A DNA stretch of 64,000 bases from Klebsormidium nitens (lineage: Eukaryota; Streptophyta; Klebsormidiophyceae; Klebsormidiales; Klebsormidiaceae). Made by a program: the position numbers and the translations under genes. Each line of letters begins with the position of its first letter. The first letter of the stretch is position 1. The notes below the pieces were generated by a model. That model had not been told where the DNA came from. It did not search any database and saw only the letters and a list, made by a program, of their open reading frames with translations. Below, one piece after another: positions 22,078 to 34,122 of this stretch. The stretch lies in contig DF237170.1 of the NCBI GenBank assembly GCA_000708835.1, positions 3,814 through 67,813 on the forward strand, given 5' to 3'.

Positions 22078-22773
22078 ATGAGTGCTGCTGCCGCCCTTTT
22101 CCTTACTCCACGCTGGGAAGGAATCTTGTCAGGGCGGCCGGGGCGCCCGGCCGGAGACACTGCGAGCTCCATGTGTTATTGGCGATACGCAACGCGTCAA
22201 GCCCCGAATGATTTGACAGTCGCGACGAGAAGGGCACGCGTGATCCAAGCATCAGGCAGGCAAGATGCTTCTGATTTGAGGGAGGGGGAGTCGAACATGA
22301 GTGGAGCTCGAGACCATGCTCGAGACCTACCTGCAACGAGAAAGGAGGCTTTGTTCACACCTAAGGGGGCATTCGATGGGTATGGCGCCAAGAATCTGGA
22401 CAGGTCCCGGCAGTTTGAAACCGTGACGAAAGGTGCCACGGTTCTCGCCTTTGACTTCAAGGACACCGTTTCCCTGCGAATCATACTGGAGTTCTTTGAC
22501 GCCAGCCAAGGGTTTGGTGCTTTTCAAGGAGTAACTTTCCGGGGGCGCCTTATCATTCCAAACATTTATGAGGCTTATAAGGAAAAACCCCAGCTGGTAG
22601 AGGCTCCCTGGAGAGAGGCGGCGGCGGCTGTTCCGGGCTGCGCATTCGCAAGATTTACCATCGAAGCGGCATCGGAAAGCGATGCTAAAACCATGAAGGA
22701 AGTGCTACAACCGTTCGTGACAGACTTGAATGAGTATGGTGACGATGCTTTGGGTGGTGCGTACCTAACGTGA
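22078..22773 (+). CDS. Unknown plastid-like protein, copy 2 (intact)
   Basis: Single-exon frame of 231 codons from ATG 22078 to TGA 22771-22773. No family recognised. Residues ~1-60 are rich in Arg, Ala and Ser and include ARVIQASG, aligned with ARVIRAAG in copy 1, so a plastid transit peptide is plausible. The conserved core includes FDGYGAKN, TKGATVLAF, KDTVSLR, DASQGFGAFQ, GRLIIPNIYEAY and KEVLQPFV, with about 70-75% identity to copy 1 by eye over the C-terminal half. Coding status is supported by the frame being kept in copy 2, by better conservation of protein than DNA, and by the matching start positions. It is convergent with the fucosyltransferase gene. Confidence 0.65.
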   Translation: MSAAAALFLTPRWEGILSGRPGRPAGDTASSMCYWRYATRQAPNDLTVATRRARVIQASGRQDASDLREGESNMSGARDHARDLPATRKEALFTPKGAFDGYGAKNLDRSRQFETVTKGATVLAFDFKDTVSLRIILEFFDASQGFGAFQGVTFRGRLIIPNIYEAYKEKPQLVEAPWREAAAAVPGCAFARFTIEAASESDAKTMKEVLQPFVTDLNEYGDDALGGAYLT

Positions 22774-24146
22774 ATGCAGACACTAGTAGAGGCTGCAGAA
22801 ACCCAATCTAGAGCGCCTTTGCATTGGGTCGAGTAATGAGACTGCTGGAATGTGAGTCATCAGATATAGTAGAGGTTCATCAGACCGGGAAAGCGACGCT
22901 TTCTCTGATTCACTCTTCGTTGTGCGAAGGATTCGAAAGCTCAAAAGAGAAACTTGCGGGTGAGGGTCATTTTCACGAACTCTGCCCGCCTGCTTGCCTG
23001 ATCAAAGGCCATGATTGCTCACTCGACTGTATCTGCCTGCACCGTCTGGCCAGGTAGTAGCAGTATACTGCAGGAGCTAACGTAGTCCAGATTTGTAGGA
23101 ACAGGTCTGCCGGGGCCGGGAAAGTGAGATCAAACAAGTCGGACAGCCCTATACCGAAAATTTGCTCGCATGTGGCATCTGGCTCTAAGCTGCAGCTTTA
23201 TAGAGCTCTGCACCATTGACAGATTGCTATGGATCCCGCCATGATGCTCGTGGCATGAACATGCAAAGCGAGTTATGACCATATGATGCACGAATTAATG
23301 CATCAGATCCTAATTATACCGCAGGACAACAATAAATCCCAGTGTTATCGTACTGATCATTGCCAGTGTTCGTAGCTCCAGTTGTGCAGACTGAGTTACT
23401 ATCTTAGCTTTACTATGGTACCTTAATTATCACGAGAAACAACTGGTATCGATCCGGCTCGATCTCAACATTGGTTGAAGAAAATCTTTCATGGTGATCT
23501 TTTATTTGGAAAGAAGACCGTAAAAAGCTCAGCGGCAGCTGCATGTGCACTTAAAAGAATGTCGAATAATTGCGAGTTACGAATTCGCCCGCGATTTCAG
23601 TCATGCAGTCTCAAATTGCTCCATGGATAATTAGTAAGTAGTCAAGAACATTCAGTGGCTGAACATATAATGCGAAATTATTAAAACGGTCCGGCCTGGC
23701 ATTGATTATTTACAGAGCTAGGTGGACTACATATACTCAGACTGCACAAAAACGTATATATGCAGTAAGCGCGCTATGCAATTGATACGCAAGATCAGAA
23801 TTTCACTTCACGTTGAAGCACATGCATGTTCCAAAGTGTGTCCCGAGCCGCTCGAGTATGCCGCTCGAGTATTGCTGAGATCAGATTGAACCTAAGTTGC
23901 AATTCTGATCATTGCAACATTGTATTCTACATGCAAACGAAGTGGAAGTGAACGCTCGTATGGTGGGCACTTACGAAACCGGCGACCAGAATATTGTGTA
24001 TTGTCACGAGCTTTTTAGGTAAGGATTCCACTCTTCCCAGCATCCGACAATAACGCCTGCCAGAGTAGCAGGCTGTTCTTTGTTTAAGAAGCAACTCCTC
24101 CTACACAGGGGCGCAAAGAGAGAACAACATTTCAGCTCGAGTGGCG
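22774..24146. other. Intergenic 3' flank within duplication unit 2
   Basis: Non-coding, AT-rich sequence between two convergent genes. Its first ~550 bp and last ~150 bp match the flank of unit 1 (20509-21260). The middle has no counterpart there. No gene, RNA or element recognised. Confidence 0.6.
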
Positions 24147-27100
24147 TTAAATAAATATCACCTCTAGTCTTGGACATGGGTTGTCCTTCAAATACTGACG
24201 CAAACTTTTGTCGTCTTCAAAATAGGCGCGGCCAAAAACAGCCTCCCGGTAAGTAGTCCGCACCGGAGTCACTTTGAAGACCTTATATAGCCCGTCACCG
24301 TACTTTTGGTACTTTTGATACTTTTGGTAACCGTACTTTCGCCACGTGGGCACGTACCCGGCTCTCTGAAACGCATAAGCTATCGCTTCATGGACCACGG
24401 AAATCCTAACATCGTCATCCCTTATAAAGACGTCGCAGAAAGGGAAGGTCCCCCGCTCTCGAACGTACAGATGGTGTACGCTTCGTGATAGCACTTGCGA
24501 ACCGTTTAAGGGTACCGGAGTACACGAGCAGGGGCGATTTGGCTTGGCGGCAGCTAAGCCGTTCTCCTGGATCCTCGTCGCAATCTCGATGCAGAGTTTG
24601 CACGTCTGCGACACGGCTTGCGAGTTCAGCAGAGCCCGAAACGCGGAACTTGGAAGCCGCCGCTTCCAGGCGAGCTTCTCCTGCAACGGAACAAGCGCAC
24701 GTCCTGAGCCGATTGCCGATTCTACACAGAAAATGGAGTCAACGCTATCGGCTGAGCTTGATAGTCGCATCCCCTTTCGCAGGGTGCAAGGGCATGCGAC
24801 CGAGGCATGTTTTCATAGAGCGTCAATTCGAAATCGGCAAACCTTTCGGCAGTCCACCGAAAAAGGGGTTTTGGTCCTTCGCTTTTCGTCCCACATCACA
24901 CCGGCAGCAAAGCAAGGGAACGGAGCATTCATGAATCGCACATAGCATGCAGACTGTCTTACAGATTCCCCGTGCTTATGTCCAGAATCATTGAGCGTAT
25001 CTGGCAGATTGTGTCCAGAATAGCGCACGGTGTTCTCTGCTCACCTCGTAAGCTGTCCGGTTGCGCATGAGCCGTTTGATCTCGTCAACAACCGCCGGCA
25101 CCTCGTCCATGCTGCGCAGCTGAATGATCGCATTGCGATCCGGCACAAAATCCATCACGTTGGGCGCCCCGATGTAAATCGGCACCGACCCAGCCACGAG
25201 TGCGTCAAACATCTTCTCCGTGACGTAGTCCTCGTAAATGCTGTTCTCGAAAGCGGCGTAGAACATGTGCTTGCGCGCGAGCGCGTACTTGATCGTCTTG
25301 GGGCTGCGCCGCTCGGTAGTTTCATCTGCGGAGTATGGAGCTGAGTGTCAGGACTTGAAACCTTTTGGGAGGGCCTCTGAATCAGAACTGTCCACAGCGT
25401 AAATATGTTCCTCAGGCAACGGAAGGCCACCTTCCAAAAAGCCAAGTTGAATCCAAATGTTGCGACTTCCTCGTCCATCAAGTCGTCGTTGCTTCTCAAC
25501 AACTAGCATGCTTGATCGTTGCCATTGCGTTCGGTTCCGACACATTGCAAAAGAAAAGCATGTGAAGAAGAATGAGCGAGGACGGAGATCTTTTAGGAGC
25601 GAACTCGAATGGAAGGAATTTGGTAAAAAGAGAGGGGCAAACCCCGCTAGGATACGACAAGAAGCGACCGAAAGCAGACACCTGATCTGGCGACTGGAAT
25701 TTCGCGACGCACGCATGACTCAGCCACTACGTCATCCTACTGACACCATCTACCATCAAAGCATCGTCGTTCGGTCGACCCTTCTTTGAATTGAAGCTGT
25801 TTTCGAAGCCCAAAGTGCGTCCACCAATTATCTAATCTCGGTAGACACGGGAGCCCAGCCCGACAGGATTAGCCAACCTCCATGTGCAACGGAGAACGAA
25901 TTGAATCCAATCAGCTGTCTTGTTTGCCTCTGAACCTACCAAGGGGGGTGACCCAGCCACGTCTTGAACACTTGTCACAACCTAAACAACGCCTTACCTG
26001 CCTTTGACAAAAGCTTTAATCGAAAGGCTTCGACACCAGATGACAGTCAGGGGACTAAACAAACTCTTATTCTCTACGCCCAAAAGAAAGAAAGACGAAT
26101 CGCTACCAAGAAGACGTCATACCGGGTCCGACACCTCACCCTCCCACGAGTTGGTACGACCGCACTCGCCGTACTGATGCACTGCCAGCCCCAGCCGCCT
26201 CATCTCCTCTAGGGCCTCGTTCCGAAAGCTTATCGCATTGCAGTTGCTGATCATCGACATAACCGCCGGAATCTTCTCCCCGAAATCCAGGGGGGGCTCA
26301 AAGTAGTCGTCTTCGGGGGGACACCCCGGTTGCGGAACGTGCGAGGATAAGGAGCCTAGCATGGTTATGTTTACACCGATCATTGGGAGTTGCAAGGCTG
26401 GGTAGTAGTGTGGGCTCTCGATGTTACGCACGACCAGGGGGCCGAGGTCTTGGGAGCTGTTGCCTGGAGACGAAAGGGGATTGCAGAGTTGGACCACTCT
26501 AAGTGATTTCTCTTAAGGTTTCACTCGGAAAGCTGGGAACACTCTATTGCACATAGCTTAAGACCCGCAAGAAGTCCAAGCCGTGAAATTGAGGAATGAG
26601 CAGCAAACTCAGGTCTGGAGGTCTTTTATAACATGCAAGGTCCATTGAGAACCATAAGAGAGGGAACTAAAACCCACGGAATTACTGTTGCATTTCGGTG
26701 TCTGCTTTCTCTTCTGGATCACATCTGGCATCAGACAATCCAAGACCATTCAAGCTGCCTTCTCCTTACGGTCAATGAATCTGATTTTCTCCTGAGAAGC
26801 ACTGAAAGTGGCCGCGGCCACTCGCCCTCTCATTTCAAAAGGGTGATGGAACGACAAAGTAAACTCAAAAGATGCAAGCAGACAGCTACCTCGAAGCATC
26901 CAACTAGAAAGGATTCGCGCTCTCCACGTCTCTCACTTGTGGTGGAAGGAATGAAGATTGGCTTAGAAGGAGGCCATTCCAACGTGTGTGCATCCCAGGA
27001 TGAATAATTGGCCGCCTCCGGGCTCCCAAGTGTGATTTGCCTGGTGCAAACATGGAGGCGGATTCAAGGGCACGAGAACGTATAAAGCTAAGGAACATGA

Positions 27101-27922
27101 TTGGGAACCAACGTTGCAGTACAACTGTTCAGCTTACCGCAACCGTCACATCAAGTGGTCTAACCTGTGCAGCAATCTGGATCAAAGGAGGCCAGTCACT
27201 GAAAAAGGGTCTTGATTGTCTTTTCTTGGCCTCCACTACATTGGCGCGCTTTACTCGACACATCTGATAAGAAACATTTTTGCAGTTTCTAAGTCAAGCT
27301 GCCACGGCATCCTTGCATCTTATGTCAAGTCACCACAAGACTACTGTTTTAGAGGCCCAGTGTGAACAGGCACTGAGCTGCAAAAGTCAAAGAATTTGAT
27401 TTATCAGGGTTGCCTGAGTTCAGTGTTCAGGAACTTTCCAAGCAACAACACATCCAGTCACATGCAAAGAACAGCGTTTACGATGACCCTATCACAATTG
27501 CGCCTCTCTCACCTGCATTTGACATCGCATCGAGACAACACTTCCTCCGGCGCCAAGTCCCATGGCTTAAATCCAACCTCTAGAATCCGCACCGGGTCAA
27601 TTTCAAACTCTCTGCCACCTGGCCCACTGGCCGCACTGTCAGCTTTTGATAGCCAATCCTCACAGGTCACTCCCTCTGGAGGATGATTCCTGTCCACAAT
27701 TTGTACATTGGGTTTTATCAAGTTGTGCTCATTGCTGCTTGGACTCAGGGAAGTGCTGTCTAGAGTAGAGGCCCTCAGCGGGAACAGCAACCTACCGCTA
27801 TCGCGGTTGACATAAGAGTCCACAAAGAACGCACAGATGATCAGCAGAAGCACGCCAAGCGCTACGCTTCTTCCCCATGAGAGCAGCCTCCTTGAATCTC
27901 CCCATGGATTCTGTGGGCGCAT
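24147..27922 (-). CDS. FUT11: Core alpha-1,3-fucosyltransferase (GT10, FUT11/12 type)
   Basis: Golgi type II membrane enzyme of the family that adds alpha-1,3-fucose to the core GlcNAc of plant N-glycans. Exons seen: 27513-27922, 26140-26463, 25045-25325, 24147-24680. The first encodes a short cytosolic tail, a membrane anchor (VALGVLLLIICAFFV) and the stem with CEDWLSKADS. The second holds ESPHYYP and SMISNCNAISFRNEALE. The third holds the donor-site block AFENSIYEDYVTEKMF and AGSVPIYIGAPN. The last holds TCKLCIEIATR, LYVRERG and NPCPRLEVIFI, matching the FUT11 C-terminus. Phases agree for exons 2-3-4 but not between 1 and 2, so a small exon (length 2 mod 3) is probably missing from this model. 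Oddity: KYQKYQKYQKYG from a nine-base repeat at 24302-24335. Its 3' end was copied in the segmental duplication. Confidence 0.9.
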
Positions 27923-28355
27923 GGTCTATTCAGAGGAGGCATGGAGCTCGTGACGCTCTGCGGCTTGCTAAGCTATTAATCTTTAAGTTTGACAAATCAG
28001 CAGGTCTGCAAATCATACAAAGCTAAGCTCATCCTAGGCCTGGTTTGGCCCTGGGCCTGGGCCGCTGCAGGATTCCGCGCGGCGGATCCGTATTTTGGCC
28101 GGGCTCCGTTCCGCAAAGAGCAGCGGGATCCCTCTCTCCGGAACTTCTCGCCAGCTGGCTTGCAGCTGAGCAGCACACACCGCTGGCAGCAATACCAGAA
28201 CTTTGAACACGCATCCGAAAAGGTGACGCGCTTTCTCCCTCCAGCACTTCCTTTTCGATTTGTCTCAGAGCGCTTTGCAGAAAGTGAGCAAAGCCACCAG
28301 CTCACCAAGTCACTCTCGCTCTTCGAGAAGAAACAGATAAGCAGCCTTCGACGTT
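27923..28355. promoter_or_regulatory. Shared upstream region of divergent FUT and HIR genes
   Basis: The two start codons face away from each other across 433 bp, which must hold both promoters and both 5' leaders. A frame crosses it on plus (27989-28414) but overlaps the HIR start in another frame and is not credible as a gene. No specific motif is claimed. Confidence 0.45.
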
Positions 28356-31300
28356 ATGGCAAACTACATCTGTTGCGCCCAAGTCGAACAGAGCACCCTG
28401 GGCATACAGGTTAGTTGATGCGTCGAGCACCACAGGCCACTTGGTCTTCTAAAAATCGAATATCAGAGCTCTGATAATTCTTTGTCCACGGGGGCCATAT
28501 TACTGTGTTGTGCCCTCCTGTGGCCGCTAGAATTACGAATCCGCGGCACTTCGATGATTCCAGGTCCATAGTCCTGACGCCTTTGATTCTCCTGTTCTTT
28601 AATTCTGCAAGTTTCTTCAAGCAATAGGATACAGAGCTGTTTCTCTTAAAATTCTACGCCTGATTTACCCCGCGTGGCTTTAGTCCCGAGTTTTTGCAAG
28701 GAGTTGAAGAGCTCCTTCAAACCCCTTGATCTTCAAGCTGACACAAAATTGACGATTGCTTCCCCTTTTGCCTTCAACTCACCTGGACAACGTTCTCTCT
28801 ATTCACTTTACTTTGTCAAGTTGCTCAATTATTGACTCTTCGGTTTGCAGGAGGACTGGGGGCGCTTCTCAAAGTGAGTAAGATCCTGGTTTTATTCAAT
28901 TTGCGATGCTCTGTCCTGAAGGAGAAATATATTGTAACTTTTCTCATGAATGAGTTGCATCAGGAAAGGCGACTTGCTGTCAGCATTGTGCAGCCTTTCC
29001 CTCTCCTTTAAGTTTCAGAGATTCTTTGTCCATAGTCCAGATTTTTGCAATTGACTAAACAGAAGCCTGTTGGTCCAGCTGTCTGGGAACAGGACACCTT
29101 CTCTGTTACACTCTGCACATCACCCTCATCTATTTTCTAGTTTCCATAGGGTCCTAGGACTCCAGTATCTACTTGTGAGGCCAGAAAAGATGGCAGTAGG
29201 GTTTAGAAGAAAGAGCCAAGGGTTTCAAGCGGGGCTTAGCTAAGATTTGCAATGATGACTGCAGGATCCTTGAGCCCGGTTGTCACTTCCTCAACCCCTT
29301 CTGCGGCCAGGCGGTGTCTGGCACCATCTCGCTGAGGATTCAGCAGCTTGATGTTCGGTGCGAGACAAAGACCAAGGTTTGTGTCAGACTTCATTTTTCA
29401 GGATTTAGGGTTTGAGAATGTTTTTTCTATCTTTTTCTTTTTAAGAAGAAGGACAGATTGACGCTGTCAATGGGACTTCAGTCAGGTGGTTGCACTTCTT
29501 TTTCTCCTCTGGAGAATCAGTCTCCCTTGTGTTCGATCTTTTTGGGTTTGCTATGAATAGGCGTTACACTTTGCAAGCTACTCAAGTAGCCCCTTAGTAG
29601 GCTTTCCTCGTCAAGGATTCTGATTCTGACTACTTTGGTATGTGCATGATTTGTAAGTTGATACCTTTCATAAGATTGACTCATAAGATTGACTCAGTGT
29701 GTGGAAAGAGCGTACTGACAAGCGCACCAGCTAGACTGCTCACCACCCCTGATGCCTGACGAGTCAAGGCTTCTGGTGGAAAATCCTGGTTGCAGACTGG
29801 AGTCAAGATTTGTGCTCATTGGCTGCTTTTTGCAGGACAATGTCTTCGTGACGATGGTATGCTCTGTCCAGTACCGTGCGGTGCGGGAGAATGCAGACGA
29901 CGCCTTTTACGAGCTGAGCAATCCTCGGGAGCAGATCCAGGCGTATGTCTTTGACGGTGAGTGGTCTAGCCTGTACAAGACTACTCCTAGATCCAATTTA
30001 TGGTTAAAGATGCAAAAGGACGTTTTTGTGCCGCCAATCGGTTCAAGAATTTTCAAGTTGTATCTGACACTGGTCTGTCATTGAGGGACTGTTGACTGGT
30101 GAAAACTGGTCTGTGGTCTCAAGCCCCATGGGACATTTTTGAGGCATAGGCCCGTGGATAGGGTAAGACTAGAGCAGGACTGCATGGGCCATCCAACATT
30201 TGCGGATAAATATCGAGAATGTTCCTGGCGTCTTTTATTTGTCGAGCCAATTAGAAGGGTGAAACACTTTCCCGACCATCTCGTCTGATTCAGGACAAGT
30301 TTCACGATTCTCGTTATCTGAGTAATGTGTAGAACTACGGTCTTTGAAGGCCGGGCCCCGGCCAGCACAGGTTGAAAAGTGTCAAATTCAGGAAACGAAA
30401 ACACCCGCTGAGATTAGGGGCGGATACGTGTCAGCTCTTGCCACTTGACATGACTCACAAGAGTGCTATCGACAGGGCTAATGTAAGTGAGAGGGTGTTG
30501 TGATATCTGTCGATTGTTCAGGCATCGACTTGTTTTAGGTCGTTCGATTGCTTCTTATCAGACTCTTGTCTGATGGCAGTTTCTTCTGCTTGCAGTCGTG
30601 CGGGCGAGCGTCCCAAAGGTGAGAAATAATCTGTTATTGAGCAGTCATCTCAGCATCATGGAAAGTTTGACCTTGACAGGGAGGACTTGCGTTGGAAGTT
30701 TTGCGGATGTCAATCACTTTTTGAGCTCGTGTCACCAATTCATGCTCAAGTAAACTTTCTGTCAAGCTTTGCGTGACTTGCAAGGCTTTTGACGAGGGTT
30801 TTGGTCTCGGCTGTTCGCCTTTTCTCAGCGTAGACGTGAAACGCGAAGTCGCATGAGCATCTGATAGTTTTTGAAAGTCCCGTCCCGGCAGCCTCACTCT
30901 TTGTGCTTCTCACCAGTGCTTGACTCGTTCCGTATAAACAATGTCATCTTGGAACGGTTCTTGAGCACGCTTCCTGTGATGGAATACACCTCACATTAGA
31001 TGTAGGGGTCAGCCGATAGAGGTTTGTTTGAGCTTCTGCTTGAGAGGTTTGGCCAATGACGTAAAAGTGGTGCAGCAAGTTTAGCAGACAGACCTGGCAA
31101 GCAAGGATATGCAGAAAGCGAGAGCCACTGAATCTCAAGTGGGTACAGCGTTCATGAAAGTCCAATTGGCAATCCACGAGCGTACATGACAAGGTCAGTA
31201 GATGAGCAGGTCACAATGAAAACAAGACAACCTTGCGGTGTGGTCCCAAGTGTTCTGTGACCTCCCTTGCAGTTGCTGCTGGACGAGGTCTTCGAGCAGA

Positions 31301-34122
31301 AGAACGAGGTCGCGAAGGCGGTGGAGTCGGAGCTCGAGAAGGTCAGGCCCATATTCGGTGCTGCGCAGTTTCTGCTGCAATTCTTTCCACGTTTCATCTG
31401 CTCGTCGTCGTGTGGCATTTTGTTCTCAAGCGGAGGCAGACACTTCTATTTGTAAAGCTTTGTAGCAGGGTTGCCCTTTCCTTATCCTGGAGTTGGTTTT
31501 CTTCGGCCCGATGACGTTGAAATGTTCATCGTTGCTGCTCCCTAAGTGGGACCCCAGGGTTTGAGGTTGTTTCGTCTGAGCGTTTAGGTCGAGCATGTAC
31601 TCTCGAGGTCGCTTATGCAAATAGCTGACGGGCCGAGATGGTCCAGCTACTGATTTCTGAGGGATCTTGAAAGATCGAGTTAGCAGGAAAGTACATGCAG
31701 GACTTCATGGTTCCGTGGACTTGCCTTGCTTGAGCTGGGCATGTCTAAGGCTGCTGAAAATTTATTTTTGGCCTTCTCACAGCTTCACGGAAGAATCTGT
31801 TCCAGGCAGATTTACCGGAGGGGTTACTCGGCTTTCGCACCCAACAAACTGGAACCTCGAGCAGGCCAGGCTGCTCTGCACGTCCTCATCATCCATTGCA
31901 TTCTTCAATGTCTCGTTTTTTTCAGCAAGTACATGATCGAGCTGATGGTTTTCTGCTGACGCAGGCGATGAGTGCCTACGGGTACAACATTGTCCAGACC
32001 CTGATTGTGGACATCGAGCCGGACCTCCAAGTCAAGAGGGCCATGAACGAGATCAACGCCGGTAAGTTCCCTCTTCCCTCCGTCCTTGTTATCTGGTTTA
32101 GGCGGGTCTGTCTCTGTTCAACTTCTTATCTCGTCTTGCTGTGGTTTCCTCCCAGCTTGGATCGACACGGCAGCGTCTGCGAATGTCAAGATAGTTGAGC
32201 TTGGACTGTTTTGAGTCACGTCGCAGTCTCAGCACGTCCCGTCTTTTTCTAGCAAGCGTAGCACGGTGTTGACGAAGGCGGAAAGGAAGGACGGAGCTCG
32301 GATGGTAATTACACTTGCTCCTCACCGCGCCTTTAACGTCGTTTCCCGTGACGTCATCCCTCGCGGCACTTTGCAGCCGGGTTGGCAAAGAAGGGACCAA
32401 ACACAGAAAAATAGCCTGTGCACCCAACAAAAGCTGTGCTATGCTAATCGTAGATGGTCAGATCTTCGACGGAGTCGTTCATTCGTGACGTCATTTCGGG
32501 AATTCTGACGTCATTTCTTGCTCCTCTTGGCAGCTGCCCGCATGCGCATGGCCGCGGTGGAGAAGGCGGAGACGGAGAAGATCTTGCAGGTAAAGCGGGC
32601 GGAGGGGGAGGCGGAGAGCAAGTACCTATCCGGGAAGGGTGTGGCCCGGCAACGCCAGGTGGGTGACGTCAGCATTTCGGCGATTCAGATTACTTCGACA
32701 GAACTTGGAGTTTCGGGCTATCCATATCCGTCCTTTATTGTTTGTGTAAGACTTGCAACCCTTGCGCGAACCCAAAACCTGCGATCGCTTTCCAAAGGCG
32801 AACGCACGGTCCAAGATCGTAAAATTGTCAATCATGCTGGCCTCTGACGGTGCAAGTTCCACGGAAAGAGCTGTGGCTCCGGTGGTGCCACGAGGATGTC
32901 AGGCAACGTTCTTGTGTCGAGCGCCTGTCGTTATGGAAGTCCAGGTTGCCGATATGGCCCCCGCCTGCGATGGTGCATCGTCGAGACGACGCTTTCTTGC
33001 ACGCACTCACGAACAGCTTGGCGGTTCTGCCCAGCAAGTGTGCTTCGTCATCAAGACGAGATCATTCTAAATCAACACGGTTTGGATACCGTCCACCGAC
33101 ATGCCCTACATACATGTCAAGAAAGATAATGTGAAGTATATTGTCATCGCACTGGGACGGGTGGGGATAGTTTGGGGGTTAGGGCGGGTAGGGGTGCAGA
33201 GCAGGTGCCTTCTTTTAGGGTTAGCCTTTGAGTGTTACTCGGAACCTATCATCATTGTATCATCATTCTCGTGTTTCATATCCTCTGCAGTAGTGGTGCC
33301 CGGGTTTGCAGCGGTGCCAGCAAACCGCTGGTTGGTTCAAAAGTTGGTCAGCGCGGCTTGTCATCTACTGTGCTTGAGTTCGCTGACGTCACATTCTCAC
33401 CACGCGCTTGTTTTCGCTGACGGCGCGGCGAACCTTCGCGACGTGTGCAGGCCATCGTCGAGGGACTACGCGAGAGCGTGGTGGCGTTCGCGCACGGCGT
33501 GGAGGGCACCTCCCCGAAGGACATCATGGACATGGTTCTGCTAACCCAGGTGGGTCAAGAAGCGGGTTCCAAACCGCTGGGCGTTTCTTTTCCCCAACTC
33601 TTTTGTCACCGGCAGAATGAAAAGCCCTTGGTTTCTGGCACCAGGAGAGGCCTCCTCATGATCTCGACCTTTTTCTGAGCTGGTGAGACCCCCACTCAAG
33701 AGTCTTGCTGTGAAGCACAAGAGAAAGTGCTACACTGGCATGCTTGGTGTGGACTCCGATCTCACCGGCCTCAAAACGACGTGTAGCTCTATTGCACCCC
33801 TGGCGTGAGAAGGTTGGATTAAGAAGTATGCTTGTCTCAAGGAGACGTCTGCTCCTAGTTCCGCCAAGGGCTTCTCTCGAAGAAGTTTGTGCTTCCAAAG
33901 ACGTGTGTTAAACCCCAGCTCTCTTCTTCCTTTGACGTTGTTTTAACTTACAGCTCTCGTCCTCTTTTGCAGTATTTCGACACCATGAAAGAGATCGGGG
34001 CACACAACAAGAGCTCGACCGTGTTCATGCCCCACGGCCCAGGTGCGGTTGCTGACGTGGCAAGCCAGATCAGGGCCGGAACGCTCCAGGCGGCCTCCGT
34101 ACAAGAGATGGCAAGGGATTGA
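28356..34122 (+). CDS. HIR: Hypersensitive-induced response protein (SPFH/band 7), 10 exons
   Basis: Membrane-microdomain scaffold of the SPFH/prohibitin superfamily; land-plant HIR proteins act at the plasma membrane in defence. Exons: 28356-28409, 28851-28873, 29265-29376, 29836-29956, 30596-30618, 31273-31341, 31965-32061, 32534-32658, 33451-33549, 33973-34122. Total 873 nt, 290 residues, all phases consistent and all donors GT. Seen: [121 protein letters not shown] and PHGPGAV, in the family's usual order and length. Exons 2 and 5 are only 23 nt. Residue 2 is Ala where many HIRs have a myristoylated Gly; the likely palmitoylated Cys pair at 6-7 is kept. AATAAA at 34228-34233 is a candidate polyadenylation signal. 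Confidence 0.95.
33110..33295 (+). repeat. G-rich dispersed repeat in HIR intron 8 (copy B)
   Basis: The core at about 33153-33240 reads CTGGGACGGGTGGGG, TTGGGGGTTAGGGCGGGTAG and GGTGCAGAGCAGGTGC, following copy A (5.2 kb) base for base over long stretches. Flanks resemble copy A's arms: GTCAAGAAAGATAATG on the left and, on the complement of the right, GAGAATGATGATAC. A short non-autonomous element is likely. Confidence 0.55.

Larger units (their letters stand above)
21491..24228. repeat. Segmental tandem duplication, unit 2
   Basis: About 2.7 kb with the same order as unit 1: SGR2 exon 1 relic, unknown gene (intact here), 3' flank, fucosyltransferase 3' end (functional here). It is longer than unit 1 mainly because of about 0.6 kb of extra AT-rich sequence at roughly 23.3-23.9 kb. 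Confidence 0.8.

Noticed and set aside
27989-28414. 141-codon plus frame across the FUT–HIR upstream region
   Set aside because: Overlaps the HIR start in another frame; HIR exon 1 explains the conserved part.
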